Source of the DNA: Periplaneta americana
Lineage: Eukaryota; Arthropoda; Insecta; Blattodea; Blattidae
DNA: 64,000 bases
Direction: 5' to 3'
NCBI RefSeq assembly: GCF_040183065.1
Contig: NC_091125.1
Coordinates: 129,773,121 to 129,837,120, forward strand
Shown here: positions 10,331 through 22,500 of the stretch, in pieces
Layout of the letters: the number at the start of each line of letters is the position of its first letter
Position numbering within the stretch: the stretch's first letter is position 1
The notes under the pieces: model-generated
Database searches by the model: none
What the model was told of the DNA's origin: nothing
Seen by the model: only the letters and a program-made list of their open reading frames with translations
Program-made: the position numbers and the translations under genes

Positions 10331-10501
10331 CGTCATCTGGAATAGCTGTAGGGGGGACAGGCAGATAAGTAGAATTGCTGGTCACGAGTTGCTGTTGCGT
10401 GCTGGTTATGAGCTGTCTTGTTTTCTCTTTCATTTCACTGCATTGTTTCAGCTGTTGAAGATTTGTCTGGACAGATTTTTGGAGTGATTTGTTATACAAC
10501 C

Positions 10502-10559
10502 ATGGTTCCGAAAATAGTATTGTTCGCTGTATTGGCTAGTATACTAGCTTTATCGAACG
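10502..10559 (+). CDS. Lamp1: LAMP exon 1 (signal peptide)
   Basis: Nineteen codons plus one base, beginning at ATGG after ACAACC, a good start context. It encodes a hydrophobic signal peptide ending ALSNG with the first base of exon 2. The donor is CG|GTAAGA at 10560. An in-frame upstream ATG at 10418 would add a non-signal-like leader and is not preferred. Confidence 0.9.
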
Positions 10560-13500
10560 GTAAGATACAATATATCAATAATTATATGAGAATAAGTAAC
10601 TGAAACTGAAAGTATGATACAAAGTTCAAATGTACTGATCAGTGACCATAACTTGTTAAATGACAGGTTATAGAGGTAATGTATTTTGCAGTAACAGCAT
10701 AATTGTTCCCAAACATAATGATACAGTTAAGTTGGACGAATACCAAACTCAAAACAGTAGCATTGTGGTATGTTTTCTTTGTTGCTAACGTGCATTGGTT
10801 CGAATAATAAAAAAAAAAAAAAGACATTTGACATTTAAGGCACGACAAGGATGAAATATTATCGAGAGTACGATGTGTAAATGATTTCGAAGAGACGAAG
10901 TAGTAAAAACAAGAGTACCAAATCTAGGTTATATATATTCACTGTGTAGACCTAGTTATTTAATTTGTATGGTATGTAACTGAAAATATAATTTAAAATC
11001 GTCGATTCATGCTGTGGTTCGCAACATTTTATTACGTATTGCAATAGTAAGCTACTTTTATTTTAAGTTGCTGTAATACGCCTGGTATAAAAACATAATA
11101 CAGCTTCGAATTTATAGCCGTGGGTATACCTTCATTAATGGGTGATTAAGGTAATTTCCTGTTTTTCTGCGTAATGGGTACAGTCTACATTAGTGTGCCG
11201 TAGGTCTTTGAAATTAGAATAACTTTTTCTGCCAGTGGAGTACGTATTTTTTTTTAGTGATAATTTGTTGGAATTTTGTGTATTGGTTTTATAATTGCGC
11301 GTGACTCTTCAGAGCTGTGCGAGTAATATTAGTTGAAAATATTAAGAAAATGGAGGAATTCAAGTAACTCACTTTTAGCTACATAACTGGATTTTGGTTT
11401 GAATGTTGGAGTAAGCTCCGGGTCGAACTAAATCCTCACGCGGAATTACTTCGCGAAGGTAAAGAATATGACTGGTAGAGTTTAAAGCTTTTAAGATGTT
11501 CACAGTAACTCGGATCTTAGGCATTGAAAAAACATGCAACCTTTGAGGCTGAACTAGCGCTGAGCTAATTCCCTTCGTACTCCGCTTATACATCTTGCAT
11601 AATATAAGAATCTATGACAGGTTAGGTTTGGTTAGTTTAGGCTTTTATTATGCTTTTGATATACGACCAACTGCATCTTCAAAAAAAAAAAAAAAAAAAC
11701 TTGTAAATTAAATGATTTTCACTTCCGAAATCACCGGAACTACCTCATTGCTAGTTTCACAGCCTACTTACAGTAAAAGACGTTTCTACCATTCTTTGTG
11801 GATATGTCTGCTCGTAATGTCGACGAGAAAAAGGGGCAAATTCACTGTTGCATGGAAAGTTAATGAGTTGTGAGCGACAACAATAGAAACACAAATGAGG
11901 TAATACGATGTGTTTTTTTTTCTCCAGAAGTGTTTTTGGTTAAAACAGTGAAAATCGGCATAGGCCTATAGTTGAAATTACTTGCATTTCAAAATAGCTC
12001 AAAGATTAGTGGGTTTGAGGCTAATCTCTAGTGAACCATATGCTAGTTCTGTAAATCAGTAAATGAAAGCAATGTTTTCGTATAAGAAAAGTATTTTCCC
12101 TAGAATAAAAATACAATAGAACTGGATTAAAAATTAGTATTTTACCGTGGACAAAATTTGTTAAAATGGTTTAAGTATACATTACCATTGATCACTCACT
12201 ATAACTGTTCATTTTCAGAGTTTAGAATAAAATTGTGTGGGGAAAATCAACCTAGAATCTACATTAATTTGCAGAATAGGCTACTTCATCCTTCTCTAGA
12301 GAAATTACTTGGAATATTGAAGTATTGCGAGTTTTTAAAAATAGTTTTAGTATGAAACACATTTATGGCGGCCAGGTAGCTCAATTGGTAGAGCATCTGG
12401 CTATGGACTGGAAGATGCTCGGTTCGATTCCGTGTGGTGACTTCAAGAACGGTCCCGAAGTTCACTCAGCCTTCTGCCAGGTCTTTCCTGGGGGTAAAAG
12501 GCAGTAGGAATGTGGTGCCGACCACACAACCTCATTCTAGTGCCAAGATCACAAAACACATGGGCTCTACCTCCATGTCTCCCCCCTCCCCCAAGTGGCT
12601 TCATGGCATGTGAAGGGGATACCTTTACTTTTTTGGTTGCGCTTCCATGAACTTTCTGTACCTTACCTAACCTGTCACGTAACACACACACAATCGAACC
12701 TAACCTGTTGCATAATACTACACCCCTTTAGTAACATTCCTCACGTTTAGTTTAATTTCATTTGCATATATTGCTATTCCTGTTGTGTTGGTTGCCATCA
12801 AGTTTAAGTGGATCGTGATGGTGGGAAGAAAATGTGTTAATGTAGTGATAATTCAATAAAATATATAGCCTATATATAAGAATTGAAATGTGTTGTGGCA
12901 GTGTTGAAAGTGTTGAAGATTGGTTTATAGTTCCACATTGACAGTGATAAGTGTGCAATATTCGTTCAGTGGCTAGTGAATACCTTGTGCAAAGATAGTC
13001 TTAATAGTTCAGTGTGTCCAATTTATGGTTTGTTTCCATGAATTAATCACGTTGATTTAGAAAATGTGACTTAGGTTATGTAGCTGAACAAAGGTAATTT
13101 AGTGGTAAGTTGCTTTCTGTGTGTGGAAGAATCCTTGTGGCATTGTGGATGATTCAAGTGACCATATACACATATGATCATATACAGACCACGATTTCAG
13201 ACGCTATTAGCGAGATCTTGATGAAATATAATTGGTATTGCATTAGAAGAACTTTGACTAGATCTCTTCAATGAACGACCCACAGATACCTTGTGCTTGA
13301 TGGTTCATTGTAGGTTTATAAATAGTACTGAGACTCGTTATTTGAACATAAATAAAAATTGATCCTTTCTTCCAAGTAGTTTCGAGTCTGTGGTGTGGTC
13401 AGCTTCTTGTTGGCTTCGTTGCCTATTGAAAAGTTATTTTTCTTACCCGAATCTCGAAACTTCATCTTCAAAGCAAAGTACAGGCAGGCCTAATGTTCAA

Positions 13501-16500
13501 GTTTTTCTCCAGAAGAACTACACCAAAGGAGACTTTTATTTTTTTTCTTCAATGGCTTCTATGATGTGTAGGCCTATACAGTGATATGCACGTGGATTTA
13601 GTTAGCAGCTTAAAAATCGTTTGATACCTGTGTAGTCCAATGAACTGTTGCAGGCTCTCCCACCCCACTTGTTACCAACGTAACATGAGAGAGGTTCAGG
13701 ACGAGTTATTAGGGAAATGGCCAGTTAAAGCATTGTAGATGTACGTACTGTGTTAGATGGGCTTACGTAGTATGTAGAAACCTGCACCATCTGAAGGTCG
13801 TTTTGTGACATGTTTGATCTAATGAAACTATTCTATGAGAGGACGGTATACTGTATTTATGTTCCTAGCTTACTATGAAACTAAGCTAGCCTACAGCAAA
13901 CCTGTTGAGCATTTGTGACGTTCTGTATACAAAGCACAAACTGGAGAAGAGAAAGTGCGCTGACAGAGATGAAGAGCTGAAAGGGAAAAGGGGTGGGGCT
14001 GAAGAGAATGAGACAAAATGAAGAGCTTAGGATCAAATGATCCTATGCGACATTAAAAAAATGAGAAGTTTATTACCATTCATACAGTTGTAATAACATT
14101 TCAATGGATACCTAGTCATTGTGGTAGACCTGGAAACGAGAAAGTCGATAATACTGCAAAACAGGCAACATATTTGCAACCACGACCTCTTCAAGTGATA
14201 TCTCTATCCAATGCTTTTGCCTCAGTAAAGTTTCGTTTTACAAACCTATGGAACAACAATTGGCTCTCTTCTGACAAAGGAAACATTTTACAGTCTGTAC
14301 AAAAGAAACCAAATGACCTGGAAAAGTACAAAAACTTCCCCAGACATGTTCAAACATTTTTAACAAGAGCCAGAACAGGTTACATTGTCACTCAATTGTA
14401 CCTACACCAATTCACATTTCTGATAATCCTACTTGTCTGTGGTGTAATAATCATGATGAAGATCTGGAACACATTTTTCTATACTATCCATCCATAAACC
14501 ACAAAAGAAGTAAATTAAAATCATCAGTACCAGTTGCAGAAGACGCAGCCCTGCAGTATGTATTGAGTACACCACACCTCTGGCTACTAGCAACAGACAT
14601 TTATAATGAACACCGATCAAAATACCACTCATTTCTCGTGAAAAACAACTGAATAGACTACAGTGGACTATAGTGGACTTTATGTTGTCAGCAAACAGCT
14701 GGATACATTAAGAAGATTGATTGATACAGTTGTAACCCATCAGGCTTATGTTTGTGCAAAGTGTTGAATTTTGACAAGTGGCAGCAGTGTAATACATTAA
14801 TAGGTGTTAAGTCCAGTTTACCGTTTCATAAAAAATGGAGGAAATGCCATTTCAGCATGCTGACCTGCCATGATATGCATAATTATTATAAAGCCTTATA
14901 AGTACAGAAACCGGATGTTAGGTACTAAAAAATTCAAAATAGATAGGCAAAAGGCACTAAAATCTTCAAAATAGGTATTAAAATACTGTAGGCATTATTT
15001 TTTATTTTTTAAATTTAGTAATGAGTCTTTCAAAATAAGTAGTGACATTTTAGGTCAATGTAGGCTTCCCATTAACGCAGTATGTTTGGAACATGAACAG
15101 TTAAAACATGTATTACAAAGCACTTGCTACCAGATGAATCTTGAAATTATACTGCGAAACGTGGAACTTTTTGCGCAATTTTATTCACAGATGTTTCACA
15201 CACTTTGCAAAACAAGATTGATTTGTCAGTCGAAAATGCTTCACCGAATTCTTTCATAAAAACCTCAAAATCGTTCACACCTGTGGAGTAACGGTCAGCG
15301 CATCTGTCCGCGAAACCGGATTCGAATCCCGGTCGGGGCAAGTTACCTGATTGAGATTTTTTTTCCTGGGTTTTCCCTCAACCCAATACGAGCAAATGCT
15401 GGGTAACTTTCGGTGCTGGACTCCGGACTCATTTCACCGGCATTATCACCTTCATTTCATTTAGACGCTAAACAACCTAGATGTTTATACTTACTTACTT
15501 ACTTACTTACAAATGGCTTTTAAGGAACCCGAAGGTTCATTGCCGCCCTCACATAAGCCCGCCATCGGTCCCTATCCTGTGCAAGATTAAGCCAGTCTCT
15601 ATCATCATACCCCACCTCCCTCAAATCCATTTTAATATTATCCTCCCATCTACGTCTCGGCCTCCCTAAAGGTCTTTTTCCCTCCGGTCTCCCAACTAAC
15701 ACTCTATATGCATTTCTGGATTCGCCCATACGTGCTACATGCCCTGCCCATCTCAAACGTCTGGATTTCAAGTTCCTAATTATGTCAGGTGAAGAATACA
15801 ATGCGTGCAGTTCTGTGTTGTGTAACTTTCTCCATTCTCCTGTAACTTCATCCCGCTTAGCCCCAAATATTTTCCGAAGCACCTTATTCTCAAACACCCT
15901 TAACCTATGTTCCTCTCTGAGTGAGAGTCCAAGTTTCACAGCCATATAGAAGAACCGGTAATATAACTGTTTTATAAATTCTAACTTTCAGATTTTTGGA
16001 CAGCAGACTGGATGATAAGAGCTTCTCAACCGAATAATAACACGCATTTCCCATATTTATTCTGCGTTTAATTTCCTCCCGAGTGTCATTTATATTTGTT
16101 ACTGTTGCTCCAAGATATTTGAATTTTTCCACCTCTTCGAAGGATAAATCTCCAATATTTATATTTCCATTTCGTACAATATTCCCGTCACGAGACATAA
16201 TCATATACTTTGTCTTTTCGGGATTTACTTCCAAACCGATCGCTTTACTTGCTTCAAGTAAAATTTCCGTGTTTTCCCTAATCGTTTGTGTATTTTCTCC
16301 TAACATATTCACGTCATCTGCATAGACAAGAAGCTGATGTAGCCCGTTCAATTCCAAACCCTGCCTGTTATCCTGAACTTTCCTAATGGCATATTCTAAA
16401 GCGAAGTTAAAAAGTAAAGGTGATAGTGCATCTCCCTGCTTTAGCCCGCAGTGAATTGGAAAAGCATCAGATAGAAACTGACCTATACGGACTCTGCTGT

Positions 16501-19500
16501 ATGTTTCACTGAGACACATTTTAATTAATCGAACTAGTTTCTTGGGAATACCATATTCAATAAGAATACCATATAATACTTCCCTCTTAACCGAGTCATA
16601 AGCCTTTTTGAAATCTATGAATAACTGATGTACTGTACCCTTATACTCCCATTTTTTCTCCATTATCTGCCGAATACAAAAAATCTGATCAATAGTCGAT
16701 CTATTACGCCGAAAACCGCACTGATGATCCCCAATAATTTCATCTACGTACGGAGTTAATCTCCTCAAAAGAATATTGGACAAAATTTTGTACGACTTCA
16801 ACAAAAGTGATATTCCTCGAAAGTTACCACAGTTGGTTTTGTCCCCCTTTTTAAAAATAGGTACAATTATGGACTCCTTCCATTGTTCTGGTACAATTTC
16901 CTTTTCCCAAATAGCAAGTACAAGTTTATAAATTTCGCTATATAATGCACTTCCACCCTCTTGTATTAATTCTGCTGGAATTTGATCGATACCTGGAGAC
17001 TTGTACTTTTTCAGATTTTCTATCGCAATTTCGACTTCTGAAAGCGTGGGTTCGGGTATAAATGGCTCAGCAGTTTGTATTTCAATTTCGTCCCGATCAT
17101 TTCTATTTGGCCTATGTACATTTAGTAGTTGCGCAAAATAGTTTTTCCATCTGTTTAGGATTGATGGAGAGTCTGCAAGCAAGTCACCATTCTCATCCTT
17201 GATCACGTTTACCCTTGGCTGATATCCGTTCTTAAATTCCTTTATACCCTTATATAAATCTCGAATGTTTTTATTCTTACTATTTGTTTCTACCTCATTC
17301 AGTTTTTCCTTCAAGTAACCTCTCTTTTTATTCCTAAGTGTACGACTTGCTTCCCGTCTTTCATTGAAATAATTATCTCTCTTCTCCTCGACTGGATCCT
17401 GTAAGAATTTCAATTTTGCCTGTTTCCTTCTTTCTACTACCATGCAACAATCTTCATAAAACCACGGTTTCTTTTTCTTAGTTTCATAATAACCTATGCT
17501 CTGCTCAGCTGCAATTTTGATACTATCTCTGATATTTTCCCACACGCTATTAACATCTAATTCTTTCTCAACTTCGTCGGAACTTTCTAAAGTGGCAAAC
17601 CTATTCGAAATTTCGACCTGATAATTTTGCTTAGCTTCCTCGTCCTTTAATTTCAAAATATTGAATTTAGTAATATTAACTTGTTGCTCTACTCGCTTGG
17701 CTACTGATAATCTTTCTCTTAATTCTCCAATCACCAAATAATGGTCAGAATTACAGTCTGCACCCCTGAAAGTTCGAATATCTACTATACTAGTATGTCT
17801 CCGTTTATCTATCAAGATGTGATCTATTTGGTTGTGTGTCAATCCATCTGGAGAAGTCCAAGTATATTTATGTATATCCTTATGGGGGAATGTTGTACTT
17901 TTGACAATTAAATTTTTCGATGTGGCAAAGTTGACTAATCTAACTCCATTGTCACTACTAATTGCGTGTAGGCTCTCTTTTCCAATAGTTGGTCTAAAAA
18001 TATCCTCCCGTCCTACTTTAGCGTTGAAATCCCCCAATAAAATTTTCATATGATATCTAGGGAACTGATCAAAAGTATGTTCCAATTCCTCATAGAAGCT
18101 ATCCTTTATATAGTCGTCTTTCTCTTCTGTAGGGGCGTGAGCATTTATAACTATGATGTCGCACCATCTACCCTTAAGTACTAAATATGATAACCTGTCA
18201 CTGATAAATTCGACCTTTTTTACTGCTGATTTTATTCTTTTATGTACAAAGAATCCTGTTCCTAATTGGTGATTATTGTTTCCTTCCCCATAATACAACA
18301 AGTAATCTCCTATTTGTGATATGCCATTCCCATCTAACCTAACCTCTTGTACTCCTACGAAGTCTATTCTATATCTAGCTAGTTCTTTTGCTACTAATGT
18401 TACCCCTCCTGTTCTATAAAGACTAGTTACGTTCCAAGTGCCAAATCTCAAAACCTTATTCCTTTGCTGTGGTCGTGCCAGAGAATCAGTCCTATTCCGA
18501 GGCTTACTGTAGGAATTCGTAACAAGCTGTTTTTTACGGTGATGGGTTGTTAGCCCTTCGCCCAATCCCCAAGCTGGAGGACCACCCCTTATCGGCTGTC
18601 CACGACTGCTTATTCAATATATTCGCAGCTACCCTCCATATCTGGAGGCCGTCTCCTCTATCCGCAACCTGAGGACGCGCCATGCCGTGGTGATAGGGAC
18701 CCACCATACATGGAGATGTTTATACAGCATCGTAAAATAACCCAATAAAATAAAAAAAATAAAACCTCAAAATCTGTGCTTCAGTGGCTGACCATGACAA
18801 TATCTTCGAAAAATAATGGAGTGCAAGAGGTCAAATGACTTTGTCAAATGCCTGGCATTAGAAAACATTTTTTCATAAAATTATTTAGTTTTGATTTTTA
18901 TCCTGCCGTGTTCTGGTATTGTAAAACAGCTGCCCAGTAAATATCAACAAGAAACCACGGAACACTGCCTCACCACTTAACATAAAATACTATATCACTC
19001 TTCAGTGGACGAGCAAAGTGATCTGAGAGAAAGTATGTGAATGATGTTCCTCTGTCCCTTCTACACTATCCGCAGCCTGATATTCACATGTGTTTGCAGT
19101 TGAATGAAAGATAGTGGTTAACAGTTAAAGGAAGGAATGGAGGTGTTTATTGGCACCACTTTAACTGGAAGTAGGAGGAGACTCACCATACACAATAGGA
19201 GCCATGACGAGTTGGGAAAAACATACACTTCCAGAAACAAACTTTGCGTTGCCGGAAATGTAAGAGGAACATGAAATAGAATTTTTACAATACAATACAG
19301 ATTGAAAGAATGTTTTCAGAAAAATATTTGCCACTGTATATTTTAACTCCCTCCCAACTCCGGAGTTATTTTAAGAAAATCAAATTGACACTTATAGGCA
19401 TTATATATGAAAATTGGCAAAATTATATTTGCTCTGTGCAACCCTAATAACCTGGCATGAACTTCATCATATTGATATCTGCAACAATAAAATATAGGAA

Positions 19501-22500
19501 TTTTTTCCTAACATCCGGTCTCTAACTAAGCTATGAAAACTCTTAGCTGCTGAGTTTATCATGTAGTACTACTGCACTCTATCCTGGCAGACAATTCCCA
19601 GCTATCATAAATGTTTAAAATATGTAGGTCCTTCTTTAGATTGTCTAAATATCTAAGCCTATATCTTCCCAGTGGTGCTTTGCCTAAAGGATATTCTGTG
19701 AACACCCTTTTTACTCCTCTTTCTTCTGGAGGTCTTAGCACATATCCAATCCATCACAGTCAATATGGCATACTTAAGTGGTCCCAAAGTAATGAAGAGG
19801 TGATATGTGAGGAATTGTCTGACAGCCCTCCTGGCTGGGTCATATGGACCTGTCAACAAAGGCAGGTGTGGTCCTTCAAACAGTTTAGAGGTTATGTGTA
19901 GGTCTAAGTAATATAACTGCTACGAGGCGTGTTCTTAAAGTAAGTTCAAAAGGGTGTAGTAAGTAAACGGGAAGATATTTACAAACCATTTTTGTTGCAT
20001 TGTATTCCCCACACTTCAATTACTTCTCAATATAATTTCCACCATTATTGAGGCATTTAGAGTCGTGGCACAAGTCTTTCTATCCCTTCATTGTAGAATT
20101 CGCCTGCCTGCAATGCGAACCACTCCCAAACTGCTGTTTTCACTTAATCGTCGACATCAAAATGTTGACCACTGAGGAACTTCTTGAGGTGCAGGAAGAG
20201 ATGTCACTCGGAGCCAAATGCGGGCTGTAGGGGTGATGGTCAATTTGTTCCCAGCCAAATTTCGAGATGCAATTTTGGGTGTCACGAGCTGTGTGTGGCA
20301 GAGCGTTGTCATGAAGCAACACAACTCCGTCAGTCAGCATCTCACGTCTCTTGTTCTGAATTGCGTGATGGAGCTTCTTCATGGTCTGACAATAGGTTTC
20401 TCTATTAATGGTTTCACCCCGAGGCAAGAATTTTATGAGTAGGACTCCTTTTCTGTCCCAAAAAAACAGTGCACATGATCTTCCGTGTTGACATGGTTTG
20501 TTTGAATTTCTTTTTCCTTGGCAATGCAGTATGCCTCCATTCCATGGACTGCTGCTTTGATTCAGGTGTCATATGAGACACCCAAGTCTAGTCACCTGTC
20601 ACGATATGGTCAGGAAACTCATCGTCTTGCTCACTGTAATATGTGAGAAAGCTCAATACATTGGATGCTCGTTTAGTTTTGTGTTCCTTGGTGAGCATCT
20701 TGGGTACTCATTGTGAGCACAATTTTCGATATCATAATCAATCTGTTACAATTTTGTAGAGAACACTCCGCGACATTTGTGGAAAATTCAAGGAAAGCGA
20801 AGAAATTGTGAACCTCCTGTCCTCATGAATTTTTTCATCGACAGCACGCACCAAATCATTGATCAAAGATGGCCGACCAGTATGCTGCTCGTCATGCACA
20901 GACATGGGGCCCTCGTTGAACTTCCTAATCCATCTCCTGACCATTCCATCACTAATGGCATCATCACCATACACCTCACAAAGTTGACGATGAATGTCAG
21001 CTGGTTTGATGTTTCTTGCATTCAAGAAATGGATAACAGACTGCATCTCAGTCGGCAGGGTGCTCGATCACTTTAAACATTTCAACTGATCACAACTAAC
21101 CACACACACGGACTGAAGCTCTGAAACTGCATGCACAGCTTGCCTGAGGACTGAAGAAGAAAACATACATGCGCAAAATAACAATTGCAGCGATGCGAAG
21201 GCTATAATTGAAAATGGAACTTTAAGAAAATGCCTCGTATAATGTAAAATATGGTGCCTACATTAAAGCGGTTATATTTTTTTGCTACATCACCATCCAA
21301 TATCTTTCTTTATCTTTACTCTAAACCCACTCTGTGTAAGAAATATTTGAGAGCAAGAGAATTAATGGTTTTATTGCCAAGAACTCTGCTTTAGTTAATA
21401 ACACATTAGGATATTAAGGGGAGGTTGTAAGCCCTATCCTCGCCGTGTTAAATTTAGCAGCTTCAGGTACATTTATCTCAGAAACTATTCAATCTACATT
21501 TATGAAAATTTGCACACCTGTAGTTGTGATCTTCCTTAACCTACCGACTTTTTCTTAATTTATTAGTTCAGCTAAAAACCAAAAGATGTTAATTTTGGTC
21601 CAAATCAGCTTACAACCTCCCCTTAAGTGGTAGAGTGCTTACTATTCCAGTTGCTAGCTTAGGACAGTGACAGTGCTAAAGGCAAGAGCTGGCAGAGCAG
21701 ATTGTTGGCTTAATTTTAAGTAACTTTCTTTATTAGAAGAGAGAGAATGAGGAACATTGTTTACAGTTCTTAACCTTGTTTGTATTGGTATTTAATTTTT
21801 TTCTTTTTCTTCTACAGGACAGAATGACTCTACAGTTAGTGTTCCACCACCAGAACCCATCCCACATAACAAAACCACTACCGAACCACCAACCACTACA
21901 TCACCTACTACTACTACTCCTACTCCTACTACTACTAGTCCAAATAAAACCACCACCACCACCACAACTACTACAACTTCAACTACGCCATCTACCACTG
22001 TTACAACTCCAACCACCCTTGCTCCAAATACTACTCATGCTCCGAATACTACCTTTGCTCCTACTACTTCACCAGCTCCCCCTACAACTGCAATACCGCC
22101 TAAACCAACTCCAGAGAAGCCTGAAGTTGGTACTTGGTATATTACTAACGCCACCAACAATGTGACTTGCATCATGGCCAAGATGGCAATTCAGTTCAAC
22201 ATCACATATGAAACCACTAAAAATACGGTGAGTATGGACTACTGTGTTCTTAAAATCCATCATTATGGTACTAGACAGCGAAGTCTGGACTGACTGTCAT
22301 TCCTTCTAGCAATTGACGAGACTGAAGTTGAGCTAACTGGAGGCGAAACTTTGTTTTGAATTTGATATTTTCACATGAGAAAACTGGTTGAGATGAATGA
22401 TGACTAGATCCCTAATTGAAGAGTAGGATTGCTTGACAAGAGAATTGACAAATGTTGGTAGATTTAATATACTGGTACCGTATATGTGGGTAGATTTAAT

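Larger units (their letters stand above)
15491..18713 (-). mobile_element. Near-full-length RTE-clade LINE
   Basis: A 3.2-kb element on the minus strand: short 5' leader, one long ORF, then a 3' end of GTAAGTAAGTAAG repeats instead of poly(A). It is bounded by a 12-bp direct repeat AGATGTTTATAC (15479-15490 and 18714-18725) that belongs to the target SINE. Single-ORF structure and tetranucleotide tail place it in the RTE group. It is 5'-complete by ORF content. Confidence 0.88.
15273..18760 (+). mobile_element. SINE family 1, split by an RTE LINE
   Basis: The head and body (15273-15490) and the short 3' end (18726-18760, CAGCATCGTAAAATAACCCA) of one SINE copy are separated by 3.2 kb of LINE. 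The SINE has its own 14-bp target duplication, AAAACCTCAAAATC, at 15259-15272 and 18761-18774. Rejoined, it would be a normal full-length family 1 copy. Confidence 0.9.

Noticed and set aside
12363-12440. Possible tRNA gene (A-box and B-box correctly spaced)
   Set aside because: The acceptor stem cannot be closed after the B-box and the sequence runs on into a SINE-like body with a tail.
14911-19518. A single 4.6-kb hAT element defined by CCGGATGTTAGG inverted ends
   Set aside because: The 12-bp inverted match is suggestive but no 8-bp duplication or transposase frame was found, so it is only mentioned, not called as an element.
21776-22165. Leucine-rich 129-codon frame over exon 2
   Set aside because: It is a shifted reading of the Thr/Pro-codon run. 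The LAMP frame has correct splice sites and domain content.
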